From Haliclona indistincta (taxonomy: Eukaryota; Porifera; Demospongiae; Haplosclerida; Chalinidae): DNA of 64,000 bases. Location: NCBI GenBank assembly GCA_964017065.1, contig OZ024788.1:9093761-9157760 (forward strand). The letters run 5' to 3'. Of the stretch, positions 10,790 through 23,100 are shown piece after piece. Position numbers and translations under genes: made by a program. The first letter of the stretch is position 1, and each line of letters starts with the position of its first letter. Below the pieces are notes generated by a model, which saw only the letters and a list, made by a program, of their open reading frames with translations, did not search any database and had not been told where the DNA came from.

Positions 10790-11668
10790 CTACATTTTCA
10801 ACAGCTTCTCAATGCTCGCCGCACAATTCGCCCACGTTAATTTACGGGATAACATATGGTCAATTTTTGTCCATGTCAAATTATTTCCGGCAATGACATA
10901 AACAGAAAACATACTAGATGTTATAGGGTTAAATATCTCCATATCTGAGCTTGCTGGCAATGCTGAATGTGTAGTCAATTATGTGTGAAGCCGGATCAGT
11001 TAATCAGCAATCTCGGGAAGTGGTTTGGAAATGAATGGTGATATTATTCAAGTCACATGAGACGTGAGAGCACCATATGTGACCCTCAGGTTGAGTATAA
11101 CATGAAGCTCAACAGTATAAAACCATGCTTCATGGTAATGTGACTGATATACATGCAACCAAAGCTTAGCATGATACAATCAGTTATAGGCTATAGAGTA
11201 GTACCTGAGTGAGGAGGGTAATCCACACCAACAGCTGTAGCAAGGTCTCTAGCTACAGTAGGCTCATCACACATCACTATAGCCTCAATCAATGTGATCC
11301 ACTGGTTGGGTTGGGTCGTGCTCTTCACCCATCGACTGATTAGAGCTTGTAGCTTGCCGACAACATCACTCTCGTCAGCTTTAATGCTAGGTACAGCACT
11401 CGCTAGCCTCAGTCCATTGGCGAGAGTTTTCCACTTCTCTGCTGGAAAATTTGCCTTTTGTAGCTCGAAAAGAACAGTGTCTACATCAAAACCTGAGGCT
11501 AAAATATAAAGTGAGTACACAGGTGGCGTGACATGTTTAGTAAATGTATGTACAGTACTATCTAGGTAGACCAGCACCTCACAGTATATGATGGTGTTCA
11601 ATCAATTTTGATCAAGACACATTTGTACCAAAAGCATCTATCTATGTATGTAACTGACCTGCCATCAT
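10790..11668 (-). CDS. Small DEATH-domain protein, three coding exons
   Basis: The exon model is in phase throughout: 11668-11659 (ATGATGGCAG, then GTCAGT donor), 11498-11205 (acceptor TATTTTAG, donor CTCAG|GTAC) and 10962-10790 (acceptor ACATTCAG, stop TAG at 10790). It gives 158 residues. Exon 2 encodes a six-helix DEATH-type fold: VLFELQKANFPAEKWKTLAN at the start, a middle ALISRWVKS, then WITLIEAIVM and ARDLATAVGV. DEATH domains pair with one another to assemble cell-death and NF-kB complexes. Nothing else is fused to it, so it would act as an adaptor or decoy (inference). Upstream there are likely untranslated exons: an acceptor TTGTGCTTTCAG starts one at about 11746 that ends with the start codon, and a donor lies near 11985. 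The C-terminal tail is unrecognised. Confidence 0.75.
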
Positions 11669-12100
11669 GTACTTGAAATCCAGCAATCACAAAGAGACTC
11701 GATCACTAACTGCAGTTGCATTGATACTAACACGTCTTTGAGACCCTGAAAGCACAAGAGTATTACTAACTTTATCTGGAGCACAATAATAACTAACCCT
11801 AAAGCAGTCTTGAAAGCCTGCAACACAAGAGTAGAAAGAGAATAGATGATTGAACGATGAAATGTATTGATGATAAATGAATGATGAACTCGCTGATGGC
11901 CGGAGCCATGCAGTAGTCTGTCTAGATCGGGCCACGCCCAAACTACTGTACAGATCAACACGCACAACAAGAATACGTCACTCACCATCTCACGGAAAAA
12001 AGCAAGATCCAGCCACTTTATGATCCAGCATAACACTACACTTCGCGCAGTACAGCGCGAAGCTGAGTATCCCTAGCTAGCCCTAGACCTAGTGCAGCTA
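11669..12100 (-). other. Probable 5' untranslated exons and promoter of the DEATH gene
   Basis: On the minus strand, splice-like signals outline an exon ending at a GAGATG|GTGAGT donor near 11985, a tiny exon near 11798-11817 (acceptor CTTGTGTTGCAG), and an exon 11659-11746 in which every frame stops before the ATGATG start. A palindromic CTTCGCGC...GCGCGAAG lies at about 12041-12062, close to where transcription should begin. The promoter itself is inferred, not shown. Confidence 0.4.
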
Positions 12101-12689
12101 GCACGTGTTGATAGTACATGTACGCATGCGTGAGAAGCTGTGGTCCACGAATACGTCCGGTGTACACAGCCAATAATCCACATGGACGATACGAGCAAGT
12201 TGGCATTCGTTCCCGATACGCAACAGTTAACACGTTTGTATCATGTCTGCTGTTATTGTACACGCACGATACAGTTATGTAATTTCAGTACGATACGTCC
12301 CGATGACTACATACTGTATCGACCATGTAAGCTAATCGGATGCGTAAGGCTTACACGCACGATTCAAAGAAGACCACTGGCATGAAACAGTGATGTAGTC
12401 ATACATAGCCGATTTTGGTCTGTTTCTACAGGCATGAAACAGCATGATACAGCACGTGCCTTCAAGAAAGATGGCAGAGAGAAGGTAAGTCGAGATAAAT
12501 ACTATCATAATAGATAATCGATAATCTATGGTACTATTCATGTCTATGCATGATCGAGAAAAGCTCAAATCCGCCAAGTGTTGTGATGTTTGGTTCCTTG
12601 CATACATATACAAATTGCAAGCTCACTGTTTTGCTTAGGTTTTATTGCCGTGTGTGCGAGATGGACTTTGACTTTCAGACAGGCACTCG

Positions 12690-15600
12690 ATGTCTGCGAA
12701 GCACAAGAGGCGTAAGCAGATGTTAGAAGATAATGAAAGCATTTCTGAGACTTGTATGGATACTCCATTGATCGACTACTTAGACACTGACTACAGTAGC
12801 TTAGAAGAAGTAAGTAGCAGACACATAATACTCAAGCTGTACCACAGATAGTTTAGGTGAGAATTGTTGAATGTTACGACTTTTTGGTTACACCCACTAG
12901 ATGGCAAAAGATACACTCAGTCGGCCAATGGTCCCAGTACAAAATTGAGGCGCCTTGAGCAGACCTATCTTAGAGCTTTGGCTGATACATAAAGAATTGC
13001 CTATCAACGTACTAGCTAAGCTGTGAAGAGGAGCATTTGTTGTGGTGCTGCTTCACCTGCTTTTAGCTGTACTTGAATTTGCTCGAATTTGTATTGGAAC
13101 TATTGGATGACTGTGGATTTTGCCATCTAGTGGGTGTAACCGAAAAGTCATAACTGAACATGGCAACAATTCTCACCCAAACCATCTATAGCATAATGAT
13201 TGAACGTACTGTACATGTACAGAATGTAGTTATGCAATTGTATAGTTACCCTATGAGTGTGAGCATAATTATACTTTGAATTTATCATTAATGCTATTCT
13301 CATGTGTATTTCATCAAAGTTTCCTTCTTTGAGCTCAAATCTTACCAACAACATCTGGTGATTCGATCGTTGAGTGTATAATGTCAATGCAATCTGAAAA
13401 CCCTGCCTATTAGTATACAGCACATAATTCTGGTATGTGTTCCAACTATAATTATTTTTCTTCCAAGGTTGGCTGTGTACAAAGTGCACTGGATGATGGT
13501 GCTCACATTAATGTGGGTGTCCCAGCTATTGCACAGACTGCTGAATCATCTGATGATGAACCTGATGAAGGTATCTGGAATACTTTACAATCTATATATG
13601 CATTATGTGTACAAACTTGTAGATGAATTGTCAGCTATGTATTAGTTATTGCCCTCACGCGAGGGCATTAACCTACATTAATGACCGCGGGAAAGTCGGT
13701 CGCCCGAGTAACGGTCGAGGGCGCAGCCCGAGACTGTACGAGGGCAACCGACTTTCCCGAGGTCATTAATGTAGGTTAATGCCCGAGTTGTGTAGGGCAA
13801 TAAATGATTTATTACATAGTTCATCACTGTGAGCGCAATAACATCGCGAATTTTTCAAACTCGCAAAGACGCAACGGTCTGTTGCTATAGAAGACACTAC
13901 GCGCGGTCAATAACCTACATTAATGCCCTCGAATAGAGCAATCCGATTGGTGAAAGATGACGTACTATGTAATAAGTGGGAAACACTTCATGATAGCAAA
14001 GACTTCTATCCATTTCCATCCAGAGCACATGCATTATTGTATATACTTCTCAATAGCCCAAGGCCAATGGTACATTATCTTCTACCATGGACTCATGCAA
14101 TCAGTAATTTTTGTAGGGCGAGAGTAACCTCAAATTTATTTGGTTCACACTCAAGCAGCTATGCCCTGTTGGCATACCTAGTTTCAGCGAGGTTAAAAAA
14201 ATTACCCTGCCAAGATTTATTTTGACTGAAAAAGTGAGTGTTATTATTGCCTTGCTGTAATCCATTGTTTCATACCGTTGTAGTTTCAGTCTGACACTGA
14301 GATTCCCTTTTATGTCAATAATGTAACAAGCATTTTACGAAGTTGCATGGGAAATCCAGTCACTGCAAATGTTATTCATCGTTACCCTGAGAAGCCCCTT
14401 TCTAGCTCTACGTATGTTTTGATACCACTTATTTTGGTATTACTTCAAATTATAATTGACAGAGAAATTTTTCATGGAAGAGTATGGCACAGTGAGGAGA
14501 AATTTTTGTCCCCAATGGTTATCACCTCATCAAACAAGCATATTTTTGTAAACGATTTTGTCACTTTGTCTCTCCCAAACTTAGGAGTTACTATTGCAAA
14601 GGTACTGAAGTTCTTTCAGAAGGTCAGCTGCAGTATAATAAACATTCGTGTATACATATTTGCTGCTCCATTAGGAAGATTGCTCGTCTGTATTTGCTAG
14701 TGTGGACCTTATACTCACTAGAGGATACTTTTGGAGAAGATTTCCCAACATTAGTTGTCTTTATGCGGAGTCTTCTTTTTATGCCGTTGCTGATCAAGTA
14801 GAGGTTGACCTATGTAACATACATGATATTTGTGGTCTTCCTCTTAATCTGGTCAAGGCTGACATCTCCACACAAACACTAGTTGCAATGTCACCTCAAG
14901 TAAGTGTATTCCAGCCATCTTCTGCATGTGACCGGAGAATTTTACCATTCTCGTCAGAATGCATTCCACAGCTTTCACATTTTAATTTACTTGTCAGTAC
15001 TGTACTATAATAAAATACACTTGAGAGCAGCACTTACGAAATTCCATCTGTATGTACCACCACACTGATGCATAGGTCTATTTCCATTATTATAGGAATA
15101 TACCCTATACACATCTCCACACCCCTTAAAGACTACTGCTAGTGGCCGCCCTATTGTCATTGTTCCTTTGGTTCTCTTTTGTGACAATACAAGTGGCAAC
15201 AAAGGGAAAAAATGGAATAAATTTGACTCATGGTCACTTGTGCTTGCCGGTCTACCACAAAAAGAAAGCCGAAAGCCGGCTAATTCCCATCTGATCTCTT
15301 GCTCAAACCTTGTTACACCGCTTGACATGGCTGAACCAATTGTAACTCAGTTAAAGGAACTCGAGAGTAGTGGTGTTGAGTGTTATGATGCTTTGCTTCA
15401 AACCACTGTATTGTTGTTCGCTCCAGTGATTTTAATGCTAGCTGACAATCCTCGACACTCCGAGCTGTTAAGCCATAGAGGTTCCAGTTGTAACAAATTC
15501 TGTCGGATGTGTGTGGTATGTACTGAGTGCTGAAGTGTTGTGTTGAATTTAACTATCTTTATATTTCCAGAGTGATAGGATTCATTCACCCACAATTGTA

Positions 15601-17553
15601 GGTGCTATACGGTCAAAGGAACTTGCCGAGACTCAAAGACAGATCATCTCCCATCAGGCATCCGAAAAAGCAAGAGAGTCGAAGAGGACTGAGTATGGTA
15701 TGAATGAAAACCACAATCCTCTTTTTGACTTATCTGTGGACTTATATCGGTGAGGAAAATTTTAATCCTATCATTATGTTTGCATCAATATTACAGTTCA
15801 TCACCAGTTGAGACATTACACACAATCCTTCTTGGAATATGCAAGTATCTGTTAAAGTCCTTTATGCCTACTATGTCAAAGACACAGAAGAAGGAAATTA
15901 ATGCCAGAATTTCAGCTTTTCATACTTCTGGATTTACCGTGAAAATGTATGGGAACGTATGTTATTACTATCAATCATTTGTAGGACGAGATTACAAGGG
16001 CTGGATGCAGATGGCTTTGTTCATTCTAGTCCCTTATCTTTCACTGAATCAGAAGAAGGTTTGGCTGTATCTCTCAAAGGTGAATGATAGATAGTAACAC
16101 ATTCACTAACCCAAATCACCTTATCTCGCTAGATATACAGGATGGTATACTGCATTCCATTTACTAGCACCGAAGCAAATGACCTTCGTATACTATGCCA
16201 ACAATTTGTGGATTCTGTTTCAGAGTATTTACCAGAGCACTCTCACAAGTTGAAAGTGCACCTGCTACTTCATTTAGTAGATAACATGCTGGACTACGGC
16301 TGTTGCTCTTGTTTCAGCACCAAAAGGTGAAACAAACTATTTATTATTATTACTATGACTATGTATAATGATGCAGGTTTGAGGCAGAGAATTCCTTCCT
16401 TAGAGCACAGTATGTCTTTTCAAATAGGAAAGCACCAAGCAGAGACGTTTGTAATAGCTTCGCACTTATTAGTGATCTTCGGTACATTTCAAGTGGCGGA
16501 TACCTCCCTAATGGCAGTCAGCACAGGTTTGTACCTGAGCTAAGAATTTTTATCAACATTCTTATTCTCTGTTTCCCTATAGGTGTGGTGAGGGACTGAC
16601 TAAGCTCTTTACGAGTAACTTTGTTCAGTCATACATAAATTGCTTGCCACCAAAAGACCTCAATGCTGATAAAGCGATTTACCAACCTGGTTCTCTGAGA
16701 AAGGTAAAACTTTAATTGTCAGTTAAGCTATATGCCTATTATTTTACATAGCTATCTGGAAAAACCAGAAGGTGCCCATTGCTCAACATCACTGTCCATG
16801 TATTGGAGTATGAAAGTCCAGTTCTGTTGAAAGAGCTGTTACGTACAAATTACACAATAACTCTACCTCCTTCATTGAGTCTTCAAACGAACATTCTGGG
16901 ACATGGCGCAGTTGTGTCTAACAATACGCTGATGTAGGAGATTTCATTCAGATTGATAATGAAGTTAGCAAACACATACACATTAGTAAATAATACAAAA
17001 TTAGGGGTATCTAACCGTGTGTAATGTGAAAAAATGCTGTAAGGGTGCATGTTTGTAATGTAGATTACAGACACAAGAGTTAGATGTATACGTTGTACTC
17101 TGGTTATAAATCTCTTGAACACATGTATTATAAACACAGTGATGATACCAAAGTTCATAATTATAGTATAGTCAAGTAGAGCTGAATTATAATTCTACTC
17201 TTGTTTCCACACAGATGAGATATGGTTATTTATTGGGTTGTTTTGAAGCAGAAGGAAATCGCTACTGTCTGGTACAGCCCATCTTGCCTGTTTGTGAAAG
17301 GGGTGGAATCCATGCCAAGAATGAGTTCGACTGTCCAATATTATGGCTATCGTTTTCTGTAACTGTCATCTCTTCATCTCTCATCTATTCTCCTGTTTCT
17401 TTTGTTCATCAGTGTCAATCTTCTTGTAGCTTAACCGACAAACGTGTGTCTATTTTAGCAGAAAGAGAACATTCTTTAACATCTAAACTTGTTTTTGTAC
17501 ACAATTACACCAATCGGCAGTTCTGTTTTAATATTTTCTGTATGAACCAATAA
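12690..17553 (+). CDS. Plavaka/KDZ-type transposase, multi-exon
   Basis: Predicted exons include 12690-12809 (start MSAKHKRRKQM, donor GAA|GTAAGT), 13468-13570 (acidic, SSDDEPDE), pieces at about 13938-14069 and 14118-14231 (FYPFPSRAHALLYILLNSPR), 14297-14415, 14460-14900, 15060-15520, 15572-16090, 16140-16330, 16376-16530, 16583-16700, 16755-16937 and 17215-17553. The central part has CDNTSGNKGKKWNKF and LADNPRHSELLSHRG with a CxxC pair, then PVETLHTILLGICKYLLK. The C-terminal part has FSNRKAPSRDVCNSF and YISSGGY, hallmarks of Plavaka-type transposases. The last exon resembles the usual RYGYLLGCFEAEGNRYC end block. The stop codon overlaps an AATAAA polyadenylation signal at 17549-17554. Exon borders are approximate and I cannot confirm an intact frame throughout. 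Start choice: the ATG at 12690 is the first one that keeps the exon open to its donor. The earlier ATG at 12470 leads to a stop after splicing. Confidence 0.65.
12848..13186. mobile_element. MITE nested in first transposase intron
   Basis: Inverted ends pair GTTTAGGTGAGAATTGTTG and then GGTTACACCCACTAGATGGC at the left with their complements at the right (about 13117-13186). No coding content. It sits wholly within the intron between the 12809 donor and the 13468 acceptor. Confidence 0.7.
13646..13804. mobile_element. Foldback MITE nested in second transposase intron
   Basis: Outer TTATTGCCCTC and inner GGCATTAACCTACATTAATG pair with their complements at 13755-13804. A further copy of the inner motif (ACCTACATTAATGCCCTCG) lies at about 13912-13930, so a second partial copy or a longer element is present right up to the next exon. 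Confidence 0.65.
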
Positions 17554-17774
17554 ATATGCTAAAAATAATTTTATTCATCAATATTATTATTGAGTCTGTC
17601 CGTATCAGACGCAAATCAGGCACGATACAGATGCGTATTCTGACCGATACGTGGGCGAAATGACGGGTCCGAATCGGACCTTTGCCTTAAATGTACGATA
17701 CATAGCTGTCATCACAGTCACGTTTCGCGCCCGTATACAGGTCTGTATCGGGAAAAGATTATTGGCTGTGTAAT

Positions 17775-17997
17775 GCAACCAGCCTTGAACACTAGCTAAA
17801 AACTTTTGGAAACGGTTCCCGTTTAGGCTAGCTGTCAATGCTATAACCCACTGTCTAGTACATCATCAGTGCATCCTCATCCACTACTGCTATCATGTTG
17901 TATCACATGATCAGAAGAAGAGAAAAAATACATCAAGTGATCAAATGCTGTAGAAAGTGATTCAGTGTTGGTATAATGGTATGTACATACATTACAA
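17775..17997. other. No gene recognised
   Basis: Flank of the Plavaka-like transposon; no coding or repeat feature identified. Confidence 0.4.
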
Positions 17998-18270
17998 GAA
18001 GGAGCTAGAGTGATATAGTGAGTTAGTCTTTACTGGTAGTGGCTCCTGTTCTGATGTCGACCACTCCTCAGCTGGTGTCACATGGGTCAGTACTGCAGTG
18101 GCTGTTGCTAGTTGCTGCTGACCACACTGAGAAAATGATGGCTTAGAATAGAGCTCACACAACACACACTCTCACCTGATCTGTGCTGCTGCTGTTGACT
18201 ATAATTATTACAAGCTAGTGGAGTGAGATCATGTGTAGTCTGAGCTAGGAGAGTGGAACATGTGTATAGA
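17998..18270 (-). other. Two unrecognised exons, partly duplicated at 63829-64000
   Basis: On the minus strand one exon (about 18270-18175) is framed by an acceptor TTTGCTGACAG and a donor AGATCAG|GTGAGA. It encodes a Ser/Thr/Gln-rich peptide ending NNYSQQQQHRS. A second (about 18120-18039) reads LTHVTPAEEWSTSEQEPLP up to CCA|GTAAAG. The second exon and flank (17998-18168) are repeated, about 90 percent identical, at the right edge of the window. The phases of the two exons do not join simply, so the gene model is uncertain. I do not recognise the protein. Confidence 0.4.
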
Positions 18271-18512
18271 CCTGTCAGCAAAGATGAGAACATCGTGTTA
18301 GAAGCAACACAAATAATCCGCCTCTTACTTAATCAAGAGTGAATAATGGTTCTTGTCTTAATTCATTCTTTGTAAAGAGAAATAAAGAAACTCAATTCAA
18401 ACACTCAGATGGTGTTGCAGTTAATACACATGATACCAGGTCATGTGACTGACACACCCCCAGCTACTAGCTGAGTCAGAGGAATGACCCCGGGTTCACC
18501 TGTAGCAACACA

Positions 18513-18514
<2 letters not shown>

Positions 18515-18593
<79 letters not shown>

Positions 18594-18613
18594 AGAGGGA
18601 GAGAGAGAGAGAA

Positions 18614-18686
<73 letters not shown>
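18515..18686. repeat. GA/TC microsatellite
   Basis: Nearly pure (GA)n of about 170 bases with a few interruptions. The open frames across it (alternating Arg-Glu or Ser-Leu) are artefacts. Confidence 0.95.
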
Positions 18687-18687
<1 letters not shown>

Positions 18688-18792
18688 TATTTTGCATAGT
18701 GGGCAAAAAGTAATCTGCCTATAAAAACAATAAAATAATAGACATGCTAAATCACCAAAATTTTCTAAATATTAATTTTGCGGCACTGTATA

Positions 18793-18935
18793 TTACCATC
18801 CTCTGTCGTCTGATATCGTCCTTGGAGTCAATTCCATCATCAGCTTAGGATCTAGGTTCCCGTTCACTCGTAACCCGTGACGTGATCCATAGAATATCTC
18901 CACTGTACTGTACTGGAGCTTTGGTTGAATAGAGT
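18793..18935 (-). CDS. Terminal exon of an unrecognised gene
   Basis: The acceptor GTTATCTCAG (AG at 18936-18937) is followed by an open frame that includes VEIFYGSRHGLRVNGNLDPK and ends DDRGW, then TAA at 18793. Size and signals fit a 3'-terminal exon. It does not match the expected end of NEMF upstream, and I cannot assign it to a family. Confidence 0.4.
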
Positions 18936-20175
18936 CTGAGATAACAAACAAACACACCAGAGTATGAGAACTACATGTGGCTACTTACACCACCTCAACC
19001 TATAAACCATCTATACAGTGAATCACAGATGACACTACAGAGAATGGTTGACACTGCAGTTTGTATTGAACTGAGTAAGCTAGCTCACTGACTGACTATA
19101 GTCAATAAAACAACATATGAATAACATATTGAACCTAGGGCTCCAGAAAAATATAAAATCAATGTCTATGGTAACTTTCGTGAGGTTAAATTTTCGTTCT
19201 TTTCGTTGCACTGGTCTACAGGAACAAAATAACTTTGTACTTATGAAAATTTAGCAAACATGTAACACTTTGAGAGAGCTAGCAATGGGAACGCTGCTAC
19301 CAATCCAGAGGGAGTTATATCTGGGATTATGTCAAGAAAAGGCATCCAGGTGTGGTTTGCTTGGGTGAATAAGAACGAAATTTAACCCACGAAATTCTGC
19401 CTTACGTGTCCAAAACGAAACTTCAACCTCACGAAATGATATAGCAGCTATACGGTATCCATTACTAATAATAATGATACTGCTGTATAGGATACTGAAT
19501 CACTAATAATGTTCTATATCTACTTCCATATATGTACGTACACACAAGAGATCATGGCACACACTATGTTTCATCACCTTCAGTGTGAGCTGATACTAGA
19601 TCCTTTAGCTTTGATATCCACTCAGTCTGTGAAATGTGAAACAATATTGCAAAATTTTCGTCTACTTGCAAGTAATTCCTGCACCATAACAAACTTCTTC
19701 CATAGCAAACTCTCTCACTTTCTTCTTAACATGCACACTCACTCTCTCCCACTAGCTACACTCTCATTTGATAATACCTTTTAGCAGCACTGGAAGCAGA
19801 ATAATTATAGCTACGCCCCTTAATGACTAGTCTGAAGGTAAGAGAGAGGGGAGGGTGCTGATGCTGAGGATGCCGAGAAGAGAGAGGGAAGGAGGAGAGG
19901 GAAGGAGGAAGGGAAAGAGAGAGAGAGATAGAGACCACATGATCACAATAATTATGATATTATGTTCATTGTGACAAACCTCTTTTGTTCTTTTGTTCTT
20001 CTTCCAAGTCCTGTAAACACATCTTCTATGGTGCACACACAGGAACAGAAAACCATCATCAGAGAACATCATCAGAGAATGGTGAACCTGTTATTGAGTA
20101 CAACAAGAGTAAAGAAGAATCCTACACAACAGGTATATACGCAAACCATTAGGCTGAAGTAAACTAACAGCATAC
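18936..20175. other. Mostly intergenic or intronic, with diverged repeats
   Basis: Between about 19180 and 19440 the sequences CGTGAGGTTAAATTTTCG and, inverted, AACTTCAACCTCACGAAA suggest an old MITE, ending near CTATACGGTA at 19449, a motif shared with the 40816-40960 element. A GA-rich stretch lies at 19835-19935. A possible short exon (acceptor GTTTACAG, peptide of Glu/Lys/Arg) lies near 19990-20015. Nothing else could be identified. Confidence 0.4.
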
Positions 20176-23100
20176 CTTCTTAGCTACCTCCAGCTGTAGC
20201 AAGTTCTCTTCATCTATGAGAGCCTTATTTTCCTCATCATCAGATACAACGGCAACATCTCCATCCTCCTGTACCTGCAGAGAGGCAAATGCTCACGATT
20301 TCCACAAATCTGCACACACTCACTTTTTCAATAGTTGCTGATAAATCTGTACTTTATTCATTGAAGGGACAGCATATCCTGATTCATCAGTGGTCTCATT
20401 TTCTAAGTTGTCCTCTCTCTACCACCTCTTCCAAGACTGATTGCTCCTCTGATAACTGTTCAGGAATTTCCCTTGTCCTCGACAACTCTGCTAGCTGATA
20501 GGAACTTTAGAGGCTCTTGCTTCCCATTCTCTGTTTTAGTTTTCTTGTGATATTTGTGATTGGGATTGGTATAGACTCTCCTTTCTTCCCTTTGGTCCTA
20601 TCATCTGCTTTCAGTCCACCAGCAGACTACATGAAGTACACAATAATACCAATGTGTGTGTGTGAGATCCTACAGCTAGTATCTCCATCTTCAATAGCCT
20701 TTCTTCCTCATCCTGGTCTCCATACTTGTCTCTGACTCTCTTCTGCTTAGACTATGTACCATGGTAATGGGCATTATACTTCTCTGGGATGTGTTTACCT
20801 TTTGACCTCTCTTGTATTGTTGAGGGGGTGGCTAGGCTGGTGCTTTCTGAGAACCCTAAGAAGCAATGTGTTAATAGCAGCAGTGTTGTACTAACAGTGC
20901 TGTACTACTAGTGCTGTATTATTCTCATGGTGGACCTCATCTGGTATGCTAGTGGCTCCCTCCACTCTACCTTGCTGTTTCATCATTCTAACACACCAGC
21001 ACTAACATCACACAACAAGCTACTGTAGGAGCTATATACCTTCTCTGTTTGGTTGACATGTGCTTATGCCCTCTGTCTTCCTGTAAAAAAATGTACAAAG
21101 TTTGTTTGAGTGACATGTGTGTTCTCCCCTCTACCTTGTGTTGTTGGGCAGTATCATCACGAGTTGTAGAGGAGGCAGTGCTGACACTTTTCTGTAGCTC
21201 AAACCTAGACACATGTGTACTATAAGATACAGTATAGGTTATTTCTATATACCTGTCTCCTCCAACATGATGCAGTTGTATTACTGTATCAGGATAAGCC
21301 AGTTCTGTCTCATCTTCCTCTTCGCTCTCCTCCTCCACCTCTTGCAGAGCTGTTTCTCCTACCTCCTCACCACCACCAGCCATAGCTAATAGCAAGTACA
21401 GCAACATGATGTATGCTGTTGCTACTTACTAACCTTCTAAAGGTTGATTATCCTCTGTATTCTCCTCTCCATTCTCTTCCTCCACCTCTATCTCCTCCTC
21501 CTCTTCCAGTGATAGTTCACTAGTTGCCTCACTGATCTACACACACAAAACAAAGTTTAACAACTTGATAAAGGATCATGGAATCCAACACACTATTGAC
21601 TGGTCATCATCACTTGATTTGACTCTTCTTTCATTCTTGTGTTTACTGACACACAGATCATCAAGCTGAAATAATACAAGTTTAAACACACAACAAAGTA
21701 AAAAACAACAACAAAGTACTGTACATTGCAATCATGTCGTACAAAAATCGATAAGTGTGTGAATGAGCGAGTTAAGAAAGAATGTATTAGGAACCTTGAA
21801 CATCATTGCAAAGCCCATGGTCAGTTGACAAGGAGGCATATAATTCTTCTTTCCTAAACCCATTGTGCAGTAGTTGATCTCAGCGTAATACAGCACACTC
21901 ACCTCTGATCATGAAGCTACCAGTAGTGAGGTACTCACCAGTAGGGGCTGTCTTGGATAGAGAGGTAGAGAAGTATATAAAGAGGGAGAGTCAATGATGA
22001 TAGCTGACCTGGTTATGGTAGACCCACCAGGCGCTGGTGACTATCTTAGCTTCCCAGGCTGAGCTATAGCAGACCACCATTAGTGCCGCCTCATTGAGTG
22101 TCGCCCTCCTGAATGAAAAAATGAAATACGTCAAATCTCTCAATATTGTATCCTGCTCACCTGTTGGATTCTTGATGACTACACTAGTTGCTCCATGGAG
22201 GTCAGCATGAACATACAGGTCACCTTGAGGAGAGAGATCAGGACAATCTATTGATCAAAGAAGCCGATGTTTCATGATTACCGTCATTGAGATATTTCTT
22301 CACTACTAGTTCATTCTGTTGTTGGTCACGCCCACCTATAATGAGGTAGTTATCTGAACTAATAAACCAGTAGAACTTCTCAAACTTGTGTACATGCAAG
22401 ACATACCACCCTACCCTCTCTCTCAACATTTCTCTTACCAATGAACCTTCCTGGCTTTATGTATCTTAGACACAGTTGCTGCTTCTTTGAGAACTTGCTT
22501 GTTCTTCTTCTCAGCTGATTTGAGAGCCTGAGAAAGCACTACAACTACTAACAGCACACAGCCATGCTAGTGACACTACCTTTGCAGAAGCATTGATTGT
22601 CTTTGCTGTTTCTTAGCAGCATGCTTCTTGTGGTCATAATACCTACGACAAAACTAGTATCACAAACTAGTCAAACTAGTATAGCATTGACTTACCTTCT
22701 AGCATTAGTGTATGCAGATAACTCCAAATCAATATCAACCTTGACGCCTTTCTTTCCCTTCTACACAAATACAAACAGCAAACCAAGTAAGTCATCTCAC
22801 AGAAATACATAAACTAACAGTTTTCTTCTTACACTTTCTACTAGCAATTTCCTCCTCTTCTTCGTCTTCATCACTAAAATCTGTCTCTCTATAAGGAACA
22901 CCACACATATAAATCTAACATAGCATAGCAATACATTGACATACTTGAGCATCATTGTAATAATGGTTACTATACAGTTTGAGTCCATGTATTGATTGAG
23001 CTACAGGGTCTCCTCTGGTCTGGGCATCCTTCACAAGCAGCTCAATATCACTCCAATCCATTGAATTAGCTACAGCACTTCTAATGACTAAACACGCTCG

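Larger units (their letters stand above)
12164..17774 (+). mobile_element. CACTA/Plavaka-like DNA transposon, near complete
   Basis: Inverted ends TA|CACAGCCAATAATC (12164-12179) and GATTATTGGCTGTG|TA (17758-17774) enclose one large multi-exon gene. Both subterminal regions contain many copies of a GATACG-type motif in both orientations (for instance near 12187, 12213, 12265, 12289, 17597, 17640 and 17733). Such repeats are typical transposase-binding sites of CACTA-group elements. TA on both sides fits a 2-base target duplication, although the bases beyond it do not help decide. Nested MITEs lie in its introns. Superfamily assignment rests mainly on the transposase. Confidence 0.8.

Noticed and set aside
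12470..12483. ATG at 12470 (AAGATGGCAGAGAGAAG, then GTAAGT) as transposase start
   Set aside because: Splicing to the next acceptor reads into TAA within 13 codons. The ATG at 12690 is the better start; the earlier one may be in the 5' untranslated exon.
18476..18724. Open frames of alternating Arg-Glu or Ser-Leu on both strands
   Set aside because: Pure translation of a GA microsatellite.
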